Notes under the pieces: model-generated | Told to the model about the DNA's origin: nothing | The model's input: the letters and a program-made list of their open reading frames with translations, nothing else | The model's database searches: none | From: Reticulitermes lucifugus | Lineage: Eukaryota; Arthropoda; Insecta; Blattodea; Rhinotermitidae | Assembly: GCA_026260175.1 (NCBI GenBank) | Contig: JAKCWW010003808.1 | Location: forward strand, 22,618 to 45,294 | Direction of reading: 5' to 3' | Length of the DNA stretch: 22,677 nt | Translations under genes and position numbers: made by a program | Part shown: in pieces, positions 21,035 to 22,677 of the stretch | Layout: each line of letters starts with the position of its first letter | How positions within the stretch are numbered: the first letter of the stretch is position 1

Positions 21035-21149
21035 TCTCCTGTTCATTGTCCGTTGTTATTTGTGTTTGTATGTTGTGCTGTTTCTGTAATTGGCCATCTG
21101 GCTGTTGATTTGGCACATTAATAAACTAGAATTGAATTGAATTGAATTA
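21035..21149 (+). repeat. retrotransposon-like 3' tail, copy 1
   Basis: Contains CTGTTTCTGTAATTGGCC and GGCTGTTGATTT, followed by AATAAA and ending in four ATTGA units. A diverged copy lies at 21440-21566. The terminal short repeat is typical of LINE 3' ends; the family is not known to me. Confidence 0.5.
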
Positions 21150-21439
21150 TAGTTGCTCCATGATGAAGGGTACACTGTCCATGAGTTTTGGTGAAATCAA
21201 AAATTATTATTATTATCATCATTCTACTAATATTATAATTACTGTTATTACCGGTAAATTTAAAGAACAATTTTTTTTCTCATCAATAGCATTTCATGTT
21301 GCAATGACACTGAATTATCTATTACATATCCTCACCATTAGGCAAAATGTATTCATTATAATCACACATAATCTTTTTTTCTTTCTTTTAACTTAACTCT
21401 CACTTTGAATTAAAGGAATTGTAACTTTTTTCCCCTTCC

Positions 21440-21566
21440 CCCCCCCTCTGGCTTTGCTCATTATCTTGGTTTGTTGATGTTATCTCCTAGTACTTTTGCT
21501 GTCTCTGTGATTGCCCACTAGGCTGTTGAGTTATCACATAAATCAATAAATAAATAACTGAATTGA
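21440..21566 (+). repeat. retrotransposon-like 3' tail, copy 2
   Basis: Matches 21035-21149 through CTGTCTCTGTGATTGCCC and GGCTGTTGAGTTA, then AATAAATAAATAACTGAATTG. Confidence 0.5.
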
Positions 21567-21569
21567 TCT

Positions 21570-21623
21570 ATTATTATTATTATTATTATTAGTAGTAGTA
21601 GTAGTAGTAGTAGCAGCAGCAGT
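21570..21623. repeat. compound (ATT)n(AGT)n(AGC)n microsatellite
   Basis: Three adjacent triplet runs, each differing from the last by one base. Confidence 0.9.
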
Positions 21624-21663
21624 ATTGACATTCCAATTGACTTAGACCAGCCAAACTACAGCG

Positions 21664-21885
21664 CCACAAATTAAGAACATAACACTTCAGAGACTGGCTC
21701 TGTCCATGCTCAGGTAAAAAAATGGGGCACATGCATTCAGTTGGGCCCATTTGATAACATTATCAGCAGGCTTACTGATGAAGACCAACTCTACCTAGTG
21801 GGCCCAAATGAATAGGCATCTTTCCCATTTTTTACCTGGTGACGGACATAGCCAGCATCTGAAATTCTGTGTTCTTACAATGTGG
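21664..21885. mobile_element. foldback element H
   Basis: Arms around 21664-21752 and 21797-21885 are inverted copies (CCACA..TTAAGAACA; GGCTCTGTCC; AGGTAAAAAATGGG; TTGGGCCCA). On plus: CTGATGA 21775-21781, GACCAACT 21783-21790, 6-nt loop, AGTGGGCC 21797-21804, then CAAA. Confidence 0.75.
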
Positions 21886-22600
21886 TATTTTAATCAGAGG
21901 CACATAAAATGCAACTGAAATACCATACTAATCAAACACTGTAATTTGAAAATATAAATAAATGCAAATAAAGAATTATTTTCTATTGCAGTTATACATT
22001 TTAAACAGTATGGAAGTCTTCATTAAGGATGAAATTATTGCATATTTTTGAAGCCATAAATATAGATTCACATTTCATCACGTACGACATGTTTTAAGAT
22101 GTACTCATTAGTTTCTGCACATTCAAGCAAGAGTGAAGGCACAGAGAAGCAGTTCACTTCCTGTTTCTGTGTTAGCAGTCATGATCAAGACATACCTCAC
22201 TCCCAAGTTTTCAATTAAAATGGCCTGACATGAGAAACTTCCACCTCTTCAGTCAGTTTACAAATAGCCAACCTTCTGCCAGTTCATGCTAAATCAAGCA
22301 TGTGACCTAATGATTCATCCTTTAATACAGGCTGTAGAACATCCAGTATATTGGTTCAAAAATAAATAAAATTAACTGACTGATTAGTGAAAGTGTCCTT
22401 GTGTAATAGTGTTGTTCTTGGAATCTTATGATTACACCTCATAGGTGGCACCTTTCCTCAAACAGAATTACTGGAAAATAGTGGGACTACCACTTGCATA
22501 ACTTCAGATTAATCACAACATGATCAATCACAAAATGTAACTATACTACCTACAGTGCAAACAGAAATCATATACTCTCCCCACCCCCATCTCTCTCTAT
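21886..22600. other. no feature recognised
   Basis: AT-rich, with no cassette or Kunitz coding motif on the minus strand; probably intron of the same gene. Confidence 0.5.
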
Positions 22601-22601
22601 G

Positions 22602-22626
22602 ATATATATATATATATATATATATA
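22602..22626. repeat. (TA)n microsatellite
   Basis: About twelve TA units. The following CCGTATATTCTCGAATCTAA up to the window end recalls DNA-transposon ends seen in other arthropods, but it is cut off. Confidence 0.85.
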
Positions 22627-22677
22627 CCGTATATTCTCGAATCTAATCCGCACTTTTTTTACAGTTTTAGAGGGCTA

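Noticed and set aside
1-22677. CRISPR array or bacterial-type operon signals
   Set aside because: The window has introns, SINEs and LINEs; the only regular arrays are microsatellites and the minisatellite, without spacer structure.

Overview
The window is AT-rich animal DNA, most likely from an insect. It holds the middle part of one large gene on the minus strand, with long introns full of old transposon pieces. Eleven exons between 20703 and 1594 read in order (high to low coordinate) as seven small cysteine-rich cassettes (GCxC...[YF]GCC type) followed by nine Kunitz/BPTI domains. That order matches papilin (Drosophila Ppn; lacunin in moths), a secreted basement-membrane glycoprotein related to the non-catalytic part of ADAMTS proteases. 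The thrombospondin/ADAMTS-like N-terminus should lie above 22677, and the Ig and PLAC C-terminus below 1; neither is seen here. The 11 exons total 2277 nt (759 codons), every one starts and ends in phase 1, and all have AG/GT borders.

Layout on the minus strand: cassette exons at 20530-20703, 19354-19578 and 18196-18375; then single-Kunitz exons at 16002-16178, 15223-15399, 13219-13398, 10744-10938, 6540-6710, 4149-4358 and 2602-2772; then a double-Kunitz exon at 1594-2010. Introns run from 591 to 4033 nt. No other gene is supported. The stretches at 1-1593 and 20704-22677 look like intron of the same gene.

The introns hold four tRNA-headed SINE copies, two LINE 3'-end remnants, a broken mariner-like transposase start, two copies of a pogo/Tigger-like short element with matching ends, a 17-bp minisatellite, several microsatellites, and at least nine foldback (palindromic) elements. 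The SINE and LINE types remind me of cockroach/termite (Blattodea) genomes, but that placement is inference.

The most unusual signal is in the foldback elements. At or near the centre of each lies a small stem-loop bracketed by CTGANGA-like and GAAA(C)-like boxes. Stem bases differ between copies while pairing is largely kept, which resembles a hammerhead ribozyme core. In the protein, the nine Kunitz domains keep identical cysteine spacing but have nine largely different P1 settings, and three carry N-glycosylation sequons in the inhibitory loop.
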